Assembly (NCBI GenBank): GCA_903927025.1
Contig: CAIYLG010000012.1
Coordinates: 121,610 to 185,609 of the forward strand
Reading direction: 5' to 3'
From: an uncultured Armatimonadota bacterium
GTDB lineage: Bacteria > Armatimonadota > Fimbriimonadia > Fimbriimonadales > Fimbriimonadaceae
DNA: 64,000 nt
Shown: positions 42,137 to 51,056 of the stretch, one piece after another
Layout of the letters: every line of letters starts with the position of its first letter
Position numbering within the stretch: the stretch's first letter is position 1
The notes under the pieces: model-generated
Told to the model about the DNA's origin: nothing
Seen by the model: the letters and a program-made list of their open reading frames with translations, nothing else
The model's database searches: none
Program-made: the position numbers and the translations under genes

Positions 42137-43939
42137 ATGAACAGCCCGCCCACCACGCTCGGTCAGTATCAAATCATCAGAGAAATCGCTCGTTCAAACG
42201 ACATCGTTTACGAAGCATACGATCCTCTGATGAACCGTCGTGTCGCCGTAAAGGAACTGGCGATGCCTCAAGGGGCCACCGGACCACAGCAGGAAGAGCG
42301 TATCAGCCGGTTCAAACGCGAGGCTCAGGCAGCGGGCACTCTGAACCATCCGAACATCATGACGGTGTTCTCATTCGCAGAGGATGCCGGCCGCACCTTC
42401 ATGGCGATGGAGTACCTCGACGGTGGAACTCTTCGCAGCGAAATTGACACAAAGGGAAGCCTTCCCGTTGATCGAGCCGTGGAAATTGCGACCGCAGTCC
42501 TAGAGGGACTCGGACATGCACATTCCAAGGGCGTTATTCACCGTGACATCAAGCCGGACAATATTCAGATCCTTGCCAACGGAAGCATCAAGATCACCGA
42601 CTTCGGAATCGCGCGACTGACGTTCCAGCCCAACCTCACGATGGATGGCCAGGTCTTTGGCACTCCCAGCTACATGTCTCCTGAACAGGTTGTCGGCAAG
42701 GAAATTGACCAGCGAAGCGATCTCTTCAGCGTTGGTGTGGTGCTGTATGAGATGCTGAACGGCCAAAAGCCATTCGCTGGAGACAGTGTTGTATCCATCA
42801 CCTACGCGATCATGAATGCCGAGCCTCCCAGGTTGGCTCAAGTGGAATTTGCGCTTTGGCAGGTCATTGCAAAGGCTCTCGAAAAGAGTCCGCAAATGCG
42901 ATATGCCAATGCTGATGAAATGATCCGAGCGCTAAAGAGCGCTACGTCAGTGCAGAATTTTGCGATGGGTAGCCCTACTGCTCCCAGCGTTGCGGCAATG
43001 GGTGCAAACCCCTATATGACGCCGCCTCCGCCACCCGTCATTGCCCAGCCGATTTATTCATACAACCCTTATCAGCCACAGCAACAGCAGGCTCCCCCGA
43101 GCCCGTACCAGACCACGCCATATCAGCCCAATCCCTACGGGGCGCCTGGATATCAGAACGCTGCCTATGCCTACCAGGCTGGACCCAGCATGCCGCCTCC
43201 TGGCCAGTTGCCGATTTACTATCCACCTCCGCCCCGCGTCCCGATGATGAAGCCGGAGACGGCTGCGTTTGTGAAGAAGACCCTGATTGCCTTTGTGCTT
43301 GTAGGCACGTTGGTGATTCTTATTCTGGTCGGGCTAAGCGCACTCACAGAATCGATTCGAAACGCCAGCAGGGACCGAATGGACAATCAGGCTCTGCCTG
43401 ATTCACTGAAAAATGTGACCAATACGATTCCTACCGCCGATAAGGTCTCGTTGGCTCATGCTGAACTCGCGAAGCACCCCAGCGATGGAAGACGAGCAGA
43501 GATTAAGCAGTGGATTTCCAAGCAGTATGAAAACTCTGGAAAGCAGTATCTCAGCCGGATGGACCTCGTCCATGCCGAGTTCGATTTCAGCCGAGGTACC
43601 GCCGAGGATCCCACGAATGCGAATCTTTGGAGCAGCTTGGGCTACGTGCTGATGATGCAGAGTGAGACTCAGCAAGATCCCAAGGACAAGGCATCCGTTT
43701 TGGACAATGCGGGAGACGACTGGAACAAGGCGTACACCCTGGAATCCAATTCGAAGCGAAAGCAAGATGACGCGACCCGGGCGGTGGATGCCTACATGGG
43801 AGCTGCAGAATCTGCTTTGAGCTCCGGGGATCGGGATCAAATGGCGCTTGCCCGTCAGCGGCTCTATGGCGCTAAAAGCCTAACGACGGACTCCTCTACG
43901 ATCGCCAAGATCGAAGAGCTGATTCAGAAGTCCAGCTGA
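42137..43939 (+). CDS. Membrane-anchored Ser/Thr protein kinase with atypical ATP loop
   Basis: 600 residues. Kinase domain ~8-275: Lys39 in RRVAVKEL, the 'GVIHRDIKPDN' catalytic loop (Asp137), 'ITDFGIARL' (Asp155), 'GTPSYMSPEQV' and 'DLFSVGVVLYEML'. The N-terminal subdomain I reads 'IIREIARSNDIVYEAYDP' where most kinases have GxGxxG, so no glycine loop is present. Next come a Pro/Tyr/Gln/Ala-rich linker (~285-370), one membrane helix ('IAFVLVGTLVILILVGLSAL', ~380-402) and an extracytoplasmic ~200-residue TPR-like helical region ('YENSGKQYLSRMDLVHAEFD'). It should phosphorylate cytosolic proteins in response to an outside signal. A free-standing gene with no evident operon partner. Confidence 0.93.
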   Translation: MNSPPTTLGQYQIIREIARSNDIVYEAYDPLMNRRVAVKELAMPQGATGPQQEERISRFKREAQAAGTLNHPNIMTVFSFAEDAGRTFMAMEYLDGGTLRSEIDTKGSLPVDRAVEIATAVLEGLGHAHSKGVIHRDIKPDNIQILANGSIKITDFGIARLTFQPNLTMDGQVFGTPSYMSPEQVVGKEIDQRSDLFSVGVVLYEMLNGQKPFAGDSVVSITYAIMNAEPPRLAQVEFALWQVIAKALEKSPQMRYANADEMIRALKSATSVQNFAMGSPTAPSVAAMGANPYMTPPPPPVIAQPIYSYNPYQPQQQQAPPSPYQTTPYQPNPYGAPGYQNAAYAYQAGPSMPPPGQLPIYYPPPPRVPMMKPETAAFVKKTLIAFVLVGTLVILILVGLSALTESIRNASRDRMDNQALPDSLKNVTNTIPTADKVSLAHAELAKHPSDGRRAEIKQWISKQYENSGKQYLSRMDLVHAEFDFSRGTAEDPTNANLWSSLGYVLMMQSETQQDPKDKASVLDNAGDDWNKAYTLESNSKRKQDDATRAVDAYMGAAESALSSGDRDQMALARQRLYGAKSLTTDSSTIAKIEELIQKSS

Positions 43940-44048
43940 AAACGTGTTGCCTTCGAGAGCAGGTGAAATGTTTAGTTCGTTTTGACCTGCCTGAGCAGAC
44001 TAGCGATATCCACGTGTCCCGAAGGTCAGCAATGTCGATTTCAGGTGC

Positions 44049-44828
44049 CTAAGCGAGGCCCTTGGTGAGGCCACCGTCCACAAGAAGGTTCGTTCCCGTA
44101 ATGTAGGCGGCCTGCTGGCTGCAGAGGAACGCCACGGCCGCAGCAATTTCGTCGGGAGTCGCCATCCGCTTCATTGGAATTTCGGCGGCCTGCTTGATAA
44201 GAGCCTCCTCCTTCGTAATTCCTTCTCGCTCAGCCCTGATTTCTGCGAGATGGGTTTGCCGGTCGGTGAGGGTGTGACCCGGCAGAACGCTATTTACAGT
44301 AACTCCTGCGGCGGCATACTCGGAAGCCTGAACTCGGGTAAGAGCCATGATTCCTGCGCGTAGGGTGCTTGAAATTGGCAACATCCGGCTTGGCTCCTTT
44401 GCCACAAGCGAAGTTATATGAACGATGCGTCCCCAACCCGCTTCGGCCATGCCCGGCTGAAGCTCTCGAACTAGCCGCACGATGTTCAAGAGAGTTCCAT
44501 CAAACCCCTGCTGCCACTGCTCATCAGTCATTTGATCAACGCCACCGGCAGGTGGTCCGCCTGTATTCGTCACAAGGATATCCACGGGTCCAAGATCCTG
44601 CTGAGTCTGCTCGATCCACCAAAGGAGATCTTCCGGATTGGCAACATCGACAACGTAGGAGCGGGTGTCCTCGCCGATCTCGGCCGCAGCTGCTTCCAGC
44701 GTATCTTCGGTTCGACCACAGATGGAGACCCTGCAGCCTTCACTGGTGAGCTGCTTTGCAATGGCGAGACCGATTCCTTTACTGGCGGCAGCGACCATGG
44801 CGACCTTTCCAGAGATTCCTAAATCCAT
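44049..44828 (-). CDS. Short-chain dehydrogenase/reductase (3-oxoacyl-ACP reductase-like)
   Basis: 259 residues, classical SDR. 'AMVAAASKGIGLAIAKQL' is the cofactor-binding TGxxxGIG region (here AxSKGIG), 'VTNTGGPPAGG' replaces the usual NNAG, and 'GRIVHITSLVAKEPS' supplies Ser. The YxxxK Tyr would lie in the segment after 'SSTLRAGIMALTRVQASEYA', where Tyr is replaced by Leu-Arg-Ala; the enzyme therefore lacks an obvious Y-x-x-x-K and its activity is uncertain. The NTGGPP sequence and overall pattern resemble the SDR subgroup often annotated as FabG-like. Monocistronic. Confidence 0.88.
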   Translation of the reverse strand: MDLGISGKVAMVAAASKGIGLAIAKQLTSEGCRVSICGRTEDTLEAAAAEIGEDTRSYVVDVANPEDLLWWIEQTQQDLGPVDILVTNTGGPPAGGVDQMTDEQWQQGFDGTLLNIVRLVRELQPGMAEAGWGRIVHITSLVAKEPSRMLPISSTLRAGIMALTRVQASEYAAAGVTVNSVLPGHTLTDRQTHLAEIRAEREGITKEEALIKQAAEIPMKRMATPDEIAAAVAFLCSQQAAYITGTNLLVDGGLTKGLA

Positions 44829-44997
44829 AACACATTATCTCTGGTAAGAGGCTGCGGTGTGAATCCAGTGTCAATTGTGTGGCGCTTGCGCACGAGTTCG
44901 CTGCAAAGATGGCTATTTCGGTGTCTGATTCCACACATTTTAGGAAGTTCCTAGCTAAAATGGTTTCGTTCGCTGGTTAGAGGAAGAGGGTCCTCAT

Positions 44998-47900
44998 TTG
45001 GCGTACGTACGCAGTCACGGAAGGCATACGTACCTTAATTGTGCGATCGGAACCCACGGATCGGTAATCAGCATGTCCTCACTCTCACCAAAACCGAGGC
45101 TGGCCCTCAGCCTGGCTTGTGGACTAGGATTTATTGCGCTCCTGGCCATAATCAGCCTGAAGAGTGTGAGCGGTTTTGCGCAAACCAGCCGTGAAGCCGC
45201 GGCAATCCACGACGCCATTGAAGAGGTGGATCAGGTCCAAGACACTCTGACAGGTGTAGATCTGCTTCAAAGGCAGGTTTTGAGAGGGAATGCCTCTCCA
45301 AAAGTATTTGCATATGATGTTGAGCGCTCCCGGTTTGCTCACCGCATTGCGCTATTGGATGCCGCGCTTTCCGGAACGCCTGGGTCTCGCTCTCACATCG
45401 CAGAGCTCACGCGAGTAGGCAATGCGCTTCTGAGCAACAGTCAGGAAGTTATTTCCAGCTACGGGCAAAGTGGAAGCGAAGCTGCGGTTGAGCTGATTAG
45501 GAACAGCAATCGCATGGAACTGCTGACCGCGAGCAATGCAGAGATTGGCTTTTTGCGGCAGCTGATGCTGTTGCGGCTGAAGCGCGCGGCACTTGCGAGT
45601 GAGGAGAACCAGCAGGAGTCGCTGTATGCGCTTGTTGCGGGACTTTTTGTGACTCTGCTCATTGCAGGATTTGCAGGATTCCTAGCCTATCGGGATTCCG
45701 GGCTAAGGGCCAGTGTGGAGCAGGATCTTCGGCAGGTGGCGGCCCTGCAAAAGGCAATTTTAGATTCAGTTGCCTGTTCCGTGTTCGCGACCGACAACCA
45801 AAACCTGATAACAATATTCAATCGAGCATCGGAGGAAATGCTCGGGTTTGCAACTGAAGAAATGGTTGGGCAGGTTCCTCCAGATAACTTCCTCTGGAGA
45901 TCATTCCCTGAGAGGGAGTCGAGTGATGCGGAGGTTCCGCAACCGTTCGGGAGTCTCGCAGAGATCGTGCGGGCCAATTCTGGCGACGGGTCTGGCGCGC
46001 TTGAACTGACCATGCTTTGTCGCGATGGAAGGCGAATTGCTGTTTCTCTCATGGCGAGCCAGATTGTCGACGTGAATGGGACGGTGCTTGGTTATGTGGC
46101 GATGGCCCATGACCTCACGGATCGAAACAAGACAAAAGCGATTGTGGAGGCTTATGTCAAAGAGATCGAAGCCGCGAATGAACTGGCTCAGCAGCAAAAT
46201 CGAGAGCTTAAGCGGACAGCGGATGAACTTAAGGAATCTCGAGACTCTGCTGTAGCGGCGACTCGAATGAAGTCTGTGTTCTTGGCGAACATGAGCCATG
46301 AGATTCGGACCCCGATGAACGGCGTGATCGGTATGACGCACCTGTTGCTGAGCACTCCACTTAGTGACAAGCAGATTGGCTATGCCCGCACCGTCAGGCA
46401 AAGTGCTGAAAGCCTGCTGGCGATCCTCAACGACATTCTGGACCTCAGCAAGATGGAGGCCGGGAAGATGACGCTGGAGACCTTCCCGTTTGACCTACGG
46501 CTGATGCTGGAAGATCTGTGTGACGTCATGGCTCCGGCAGCTCACGACAAGCGGCTGGAACTGAACTGCGTCTTCCCGCCGGGGGCCCCTTCCCGTGTCA
46601 TGGGCGATCCCGGCCGACTTCGACAGGTTTTGACCAACTTGATGGCGAATGCGATCAAATTTACCGAGCGAGGAGAGGTTAGCGTTACGGTTAGAGTCCT
46701 TCGCGAGAATCAGAAGCGGGTTACCTACCGATTTGTAGTTGCCGATACTGGCATCGGAATTCGAGCAGATCGGCAGGATCGTATCTTCGACAGCTTTACC
46801 CAAGGAGACGGAAGCACGACTCGGCAGTTTGGCGGAACTGGTTTGGGACTTACGATCAGTCGCCAGCTCACCGAACTGATGGGTGGCGAAATTGGTGTCA
46901 CAAGCCAACAGGGGGCCGGAAGCGAGTTTTGGATCGAATTAGCCTTCCAAAAGCAGCCAACCCCTGTGATGGAGCCGCTGGCAACCAGGCAGGATCTCGC
47001 CGGGATCCGAGTACTTGTGGCGGACGACAGCGCTACCAACCGCTTTATCCTTCGGGAGATCCTCACATCCTGGAACTGCCGTGTGATGGAGGCGGCAAAT
47101 GGTACCGAGGCAGTGAGTGCAATCAGCCTCAGCGCGAATGATCCCTTTTCATGCGTGATCATGGACTTGAACATGCCGGAGATGGATGGTGTGGAGGCCG
47201 CCAGGGCCATCAAGAGTCTGCCACGCAACAAAGACCTGCCGCTTCTTCTTCTCAGTTCCTCTGGCACGGCGCCCGGCGAGTCTGGCTCCGCTGGGTTGTT
47301 CGCTGAGGTCCTTTCAAAGCCGGTGAGAACGTCTCCCCTGTTCAACGCGATGACGGCTGTTACCGGACTCGCCGCGCCAGCGAGTTCCAAGCCGGTTGAG
47401 GTGGAACTTACGATTACACAGCCTTTGAAGGGCGTCAATGTGCTGGTGGTTGAAGACAACGCAGTGAATCAGCTTGTTGTCATGGAACTGCTTGAGTCGT
47501 GGGGGTGCGTGGTTGAAGCTGCGGATAACGGCAAGCTGGGGGTTGAGGCTTATCAGCGGACGGCATTTGACGTCATTCTGATGGACGTTCAGATGCCCGT
47601 GATGGACGGATTCGACGCCACCGGGGCCATTCGACGCCTTGAGGCAGACTCAAAGACGCATATCGAAATCATTGCGATGACGGCAAACGCCATGAGCGGA
47701 GATCGAGAACGGTGTCTGCGCGCAGGGATGGACGCCTACCTTTCCAAGCCGCTTCAGCCCTCTGCACTTCTTGAACGACTCGTGAAATCTGCTGGGCGAC
47801 TATTGGCCACTCAGACCCGTCTAAACCCTGGAGAGCAGTTTGTTGCGACAAAGTTTGACTTAGGGAGACTCGATGAATCCTGTAGCGGCAGTGATCCGCT

Positions 47901-48204
47901 GAAGATCAAGGTTTTGGAAAGGTATCTGACCACATCTCTGGATTCTATGGCTCAAATCAGTCAGGCTGTGGTGGGGGCAGATGGGCAAGCCGCCAAATCC
48001 GCAGCGCATGCTCTCAAAGGAAGCAGTTTGACGATTGGATCACACAAGATTGGAGACTTCTGCGACGAGCTGGAGGAATTAGCGGTAAAGCCAGGCTTTG
48101 GCGCTGACCAGCGACCTCTGGCTGAATCGCTTCGCGCGGAGATGATGGCTCTGCATTCTGAGGTCAAGCTGTATCTTGAACAGCTAAAACAGATTCAGAA
48201 ATGA
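44998..48204 (+). CDS. Hybrid sensor histidine kinase with two receiver domains and Hpt
   Basis: 1068 residues if started at TTG 44998, supported by AGGAAGAGGG 7 bases upstream; ATG 45073 would remove 25 residues. Order: TM1 (~34-54), CHASE3-like helical sensor, TM2 ('LVAGLFVTLLIAGFAGFLAY'), PAS ('SVACSVFATDNQNLITIFNR', ~250-375), coiled coil, HisKA with 'NMSHEIRTPMNGVIG' (His434), HATPase ('RQVLTNLMANAIKFTERGE', 'GTGLGLTISRQL'), REC1 (Asp723 in VIMDLNMPEMDG), REC2 (Asp863 in ILMDVQMPVMDG), and C-terminal Hpt ('SAAHALKGSSLTIG', His1004). A complete phosphorelay of BarA/GacS type. The downstream REC-PP2C gene overlaps by 4 bases and is the obvious output. Confidence 0.95.
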   Translation: MAYVRSHGRHTYLNCAIGTHGSVISMSSLSPKPRLALSLACGLGFIALLAIISLKSVSGFAQTSREAAAIHDAIEEVDQVQDTLTGVDLLQRQVLRGNASPKVFAYDVERSRFAHRIALLDAALSGTPGSRSHIAELTRVGNALLSNSQEVISSYGQSGSEAAVELIRNSNRMELLTASNAEIGFLRQLMLLRLKRAALASEENQQESLYALVAGLFVTLLIAGFAGFLAYRDSGLRASVEQDLRQVAALQKAILDSVACSVFATDNQNLITIFNRASEEMLGFATEEMVGQVPPDNFLWRSFPERESSDAEVPQPFGSLAEIVRANSGDGSGALELTMLCRDGRRIAVSLMASQIVDVNGTVLGYVAMAHDLTDRNKTKAIVEAYVKEIEAANELAQQQNRELKRTADELKESRDSAVAATRMKSVFLANMSHEIRTPMNGVIGMTHLLLSTPLSDKQIGYARTVRQSAESLLAILNDILDLSKMEAGKMTLETFPFDLRLMLEDLCDVMAPAAHDKRLELNCVFPPGAPSRVMGDPGRLRQVLTNLMANAIKFTERGEVSVTVRVLRENQKRVTYRFVVADTGIGIRADRQDRIFDSFTQGDGSTTRQFGGTGLGLTISRQLTELMGGEIGVTSQQGAGSEFWIELAFQKQPTPVMEPLATRQDLAGIRVLVADDSATNRFILREILTSWNCRVMEAANGTEAVSAISLSANDPFSCVIMDLNMPEMDGVEAARAIKSLPRNKDLPLLLLSSSGTAPGESGSAGLFAEVLSKPVRTSPLFNAMTAVTGLAAPASSKPVEVELTITQPLKGVNVLVVEDNAVNQLVVMELLESWGCVVEAADNGKLGVEAYQRTAFDVILMDVQMPVMDGFDATGAIRRLEADSKTHIEIIAMTANAMSGDRERCLRAGMDAYLSKPLQPSALLERLVKSAGRLLATQTRLNPGEQFVATKFDLGRLDESCSGSDPLKIKVLERYLTTSLDSMAQISQAVVGADGQAAKSAAHALKGSSLTIGSHKIGDFCDELEELAVKPGFGADQRPLAESLRAEMMALHSEVKLYLEQLKQIQK

Positions 48205-49799
48205 AGATTCTTGTCGCCGATGATGATGAACTGTCAGCAGAGCTCCTGCTTGCCAGCCTTCGTTCCATGTCTCACGAGGTCGTCTTTGTCAACAACGGCG
48301 AAGAGGCCTGGAAGCTGATTCAGGAAGAATCCTTCCGGCTAGTGATTCTGGACTGGGTGATGCCGGAAATGGACGGCATGGAAGTGTGCCGCAACATTCG
48401 CGCCATGCAGGGGAGCAGCTACACGTACATCATGCTGCTCACGGGCCGTACCGATCGAAAGGACAGGCTGGAGGCTCTTGAGGGCGGTGCCGATGACTTC
48501 CTCACTAAGCCCCTGGACAATGGCGAACTGATCGCACGTCTCAATGTCGCGAATCGTATCCTTGAGATGGAGGAAGCCGAGCGACGGACGAGCCGAGAGC
48601 TGCAACAGGCCAGGCAGAAAGAGATCGAACTCGGCGCCAGCATCCAGAAGCGCCTTCTGTATACGCCGCCACCCGCCTCCGCAAACGCGATCGAGACAGC
48701 AAGCCTCAGCATCCCGTCGCAGTACGTGGACGGCGACTTCTGCGACTTCTTTGCCCACGGCACCCAGATCGTGGATGTGTTTGTCGGGGACGTCATGGGG
48801 AAGGGAGTTCCTGCCGCCATGGTGGGCGCTGGCGTGAAGACCAGCCTTCAGCGATGCATGATCTCGCTTCTCACTGCGACCCTAAAGCCCACTTTGCCAA
48901 AGCCTGAACAGCTTTTGCAGAGTTTGGACGCACTGGTTTGTGCAGAACTCATCGAACTGGGCACCTTCCTAACGCTTTGCTACGCCCGATTCAATTCGGC
49001 GGACGACACCCTCACGTATGTGAACTGCGGACACCCTCAAATCATCCTGTGGGATTCTCTTTCGGGAGTGTGCAGGCTTCTGGACACAACCAATGTTCCG
49101 CTTGGGTTTTCGGAAGAAGAATCCTACGAGCAGCGGACGGGGAATCTGCACCCTGGAGACCTGGTGCTTTTCTACTCAGACGGAGTCACGGACCTGAAGC
49201 TCCCAAGTGGCAAGCGTCTTGGGATGGCTGGATTTTCTGAGTGGGTCGAATCGCGAGCGCATTTGCCCCTGGATGAGTTCTTATACGAGGTTGAGCATTT
49301 GCGCATCAACGGGCTGACGGGCCTTGCCGCAGGGGATGACTTCACCTGTGTCGCCGTCCGTTATCGCGGGGCCGAAACGGAGCGGAACGGGTCGCTTCAA
49401 CTGTGGGCGGATCACGGCAGTCTGCGTAAGGTTCGAAACTACGTAAAGACCTCGGCGCGAAAGGCGGGCATCGGATTTACGGATCCAGAAGTCAACGAAC
49501 TGCTTTTGGCGGTCCAAGAGGCGGCAAGCAATGCGGTTCGGCACGCACGAGTAGGCCATAAGGGCATACCGATCCGCGTGAGTGCTAAAGTTGAAAAGAA
49601 TGTGTTTGTATTTGAACTGCGCTATCCCGGCCCACCGTTTGATCCAGGTTTGGTGCCGGAACCGGTGCTGGACGGAACAAAAGAAGGCGGATTTGGCATT
49701 TCAATCATCAAAAAGTGCGTAGACGAGGTTGCGTATGCCTTCCAAGGTGACCACAATCTGGTGACGCTAAAAAAGAGGGCAAAGGGGAACGGAAAATAG
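48201..49799 (+). CDS. Response regulator with PP2C phosphatase and anti-sigma-type HATPase
   Basis: 532 residues. REC ~1-120 (Asp51 in LVILDWVMPEMDG), a short coiled coil ('MEEAERRTSRELQQARQKEI'), a SpoIIE/RsbU-type PP2C ~150-370 ('QYVDGDFCDFF', 'VGDVMGKGVPAAMVGAGVKT', 'LVLFYSDGVTDLK'), then an RsbW-type HATPase ~385-530 with N-box 'LAVQEAASNAVRHAR' and 'GGFGISIIKKCVDEV'. The fusion joins input (phosphorylated by the upstream hybrid kinase), a phosphatase that would dephosphorylate a STAS protein, and a kinase that could phosphorylate it. The STAS gene follows 1 base after the stop. This is the partner-switching logic of the SigB/RsbU system. Confidence 0.94.
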   Translation: MKILVADDDELSAELLLASLRSMSHEVVFVNNGEEAWKLIQEESFRLVILDWVMPEMDGMEVCRNIRAMQGSSYTYIMLLTGRTDRKDRLEALEGGADDFLTKPLDNGELIARLNVANRILEMEEAERRTSRELQQARQKEIELGASIQKRLLYTPPPASANAIETASLSIPSQYVDGDFCDFFAHGTQIVDVFVGDVMGKGVPAAMVGAGVKTSLQRCMISLLTATLKPTLPKPEQLLQSLDALVCAELIELGTFLTLCYARFNSADDTLTYVNCGHPQIILWDSLSGVCRLLDTTNVPLGFSEEESYEQRTGNLHPGDLVLFYSDGVTDLKLPSGKRLGMAGFSEWVESRAHLPLDEFLYEVEHLRINGLTGLAAGDDFTCVAVRYRGAETERNGSLQLWADHGSLRKVRNYVKTSARKAGIGFTDPEVNELLLAVQEAASNAVRHARVGHKGIPIRVSAKVEKNVFVFELRYPGPPFDPGLVPEPVLDGTKEGGFGISIIKKCVDEVAYAFQGDHNLVTLKKRAKGNGK

Positions 49800-49800
49800 A

Positions 49801-50136
49801 ATGGCTATATCAGTAGAAATCGTACACAGCGGCCGGGCGCTAGTTCTGAAGGTTGTTGCAGACAGCTTGGAAACCGATAACGTCGCTGGGTTTCGTGCGG
49901 CGATTACCCCGATGCTTGATAAGTCGGCTCACTTCATCATCGATCTGTCCGCGGTCGAGTTTATGGACAGTACCGGTCTCGGCTCGATGCTTTCCTGCCT
50001 TCGGATCGTGAAGTCAAAGGGGGGCACTCTGAAGCTGTGCAACCTGACTCCAGAAGTGAAGCAGCTATTCGAAATGGTGATGATGGACAGAGTGTTCGAT
50101 ATCTACACCACTCCGGAAGAAGCACTGGCCAGCTAA
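49801..50136 (+). CDS. STAS-domain anti-sigma factor antagonist
   Basis: 111 residues, a single STAS domain. 'SAHFIIDLSAVEFMDSTGLG' holds the phosphorylatable Ser57 in the DSTGLG signature of SpoIIAA/RsbV. The HATPase domain of the gene one base upstream is the expected kinase and its PP2C domain the expected phosphatase. No sigma factor is nearby, so the ultimate target is unknown. Confidence 0.95.
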   Translation: MAISVEIVHSGRALVLKVVADSLETDNVAGFRAAITPMLDKSAHFIIDLSAVEFMDSTGLGSMLSCLRIVKSKGGTLKLCNLTPEVKQLFEMVMMDRVFDIYTTPEEALAS

Positions 50137-50150
50137 GCTGGCCCGTTTGC

Positions 50151-50627
50151 TTACAGTTCGCCTTTGTAGAGCCAGAGGTCAGACACCTGACCTCTCAAGT
50201 CTTCGATAGACTCAGAAGCATCGCGCAGGCGCATCGCCAATAGGCGAGCCAGGTTGGCGAGCATCACAAATCCTATCTCGCGGTTCTGATTCATAAACTT
50301 GCGAAGAACTCGGCCGTCGATGTAGGCGTAGGTCACGGGTCCCTTTGCGACGACGGACGCAGATCTCGGCTGGTCGTCGAGAAGCGCTACCTCGCCAATA
50401 ACTGATCCCACGCCGCAAGTTCCAAGGAGCGCGCCGCCCTTGCGAACGACCTTGCAGATGCCCGACAGGATGATATAGATGTCTGGCTCTCGGGTGCCAA
50501 GCTTCACGATTTCGTGGCCATTTTTAACTTCGCCGACCGTCGCAAGGTCCATGACCTTTTTGATATCCGGCTCCGAGAGACCGACTACGAGATAGCTTCT
50601 TTTGAACGTATCAAAATCGATTTTCAT
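50151..50627 (-). CDS. Cyclic nucleotide-binding domain protein
   Basis: 158 residues from ATG 50627; the frame continues upstream to 50885, but the extra residues are a translation of the tRNA-Ser gene. The cNMP-binding fold is clear: 'GHEIVKLGTREPDIYIILSG', 'GVGSVIGEVALLDDQPRSAS' (phosphate-binding cassette, GEVALL..QPRSAS) and 'VTYAYIDGRVLRKFMNQN'. A helical tail follows ('LANLARLLAMRLRDASESIE') without a DNA-binding helix-turn-helix, so it is probably a signalling subunit rather than a CRP regulator. It is convergent with the STAS gene (14 bases apart) and likely belongs to the same signalling group. Confidence 0.9.
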   Translation of the reverse strand: MKIDFDTFKRSYLVVGLSEPDIKKVMDLATVGEVKNGHEIVKLGTREPDIYIILSGICKVVRKGGALLGTCGVGSVIGEVALLDDQPRSASVVAKGPVTYAYIDGRVLRKFMNQNREIGFVMLANLARLLAMRLRDASESIEDLRGQVSDLWLYKGEL

Positions 50628-50792
50628 GAAGAGTTGGGACCCCAATAAACACGGCCGACCATGTCGGCAGGTGGAGTCTACCATTGGTCCCATTTCTGCA
50701 CAACTCGTAACGCCCTTTGATTGAAAGAGAAGTAGAGAAGCGGCGTGGTGGGAGAATCGATGTCGCGAGGTAAAATGTCTCGCGACCCGGTC

Positions 50793-50880
50793 GGAGAGAT
50801 GGCAGAGTGGTCTATTGCGGCGGTCTTGAAAACCGCTGGGCAGAGATGTCCCAGGAGTTCGAATCTCCTTCTCTCCTCCA
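50793..50880 (+). tRNA. tRNA-Ser (anticodon TGA)
   Basis: Acceptor stem GGAGAGA / TCTCTCC, D-arm, anticodon stem GCGGT / ACCGC with loop CTTGAAA (anticodon TGA at 34-36), a long class II variable arm (TGGGC ... GTCCCA), T-arm AGGAG-TTCGAAT-CTCCT, and an encoded CCA at 50878-50880. Its 3' part from the anticodon loop to CCA is repeated exactly at 61332-61388. Confidence 0.96.
50824..50880 (+). repeat. attL-type direct repeat (tRNA-Ser 3' end)
   Basis: 57 bases beginning TCTTGAAAACC and ending CTCCTCCA, inside the intact tRNA gene. Identical to 61332-61388; flanks differ on both sides. Confidence 0.93.
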
Positions 50881-51056
50881 CTCATTGGCTGGCCCGTGCC
50901 CGAACGGCCCCGCTCTCCACCCTCCTCCGCTCTTTGAGCCTCGGCAGATTGCAGGTCACACGTACCTAGGCTAGCAGCTGCGGAGCGGTTAGGTTTGAGA
51001 CGGCTTCTGAGTCGCGGCGACTCAGACAGGGGAGACTCTTAACAATCGATCTTCGC

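Noticed and set aside
50628..50885. N-terminal extension of the cyclic-nucleotide-binding gene
   Set aside because: The added residues are an antisense translation of the tRNA-Ser gene; the real start is ATG 50627.
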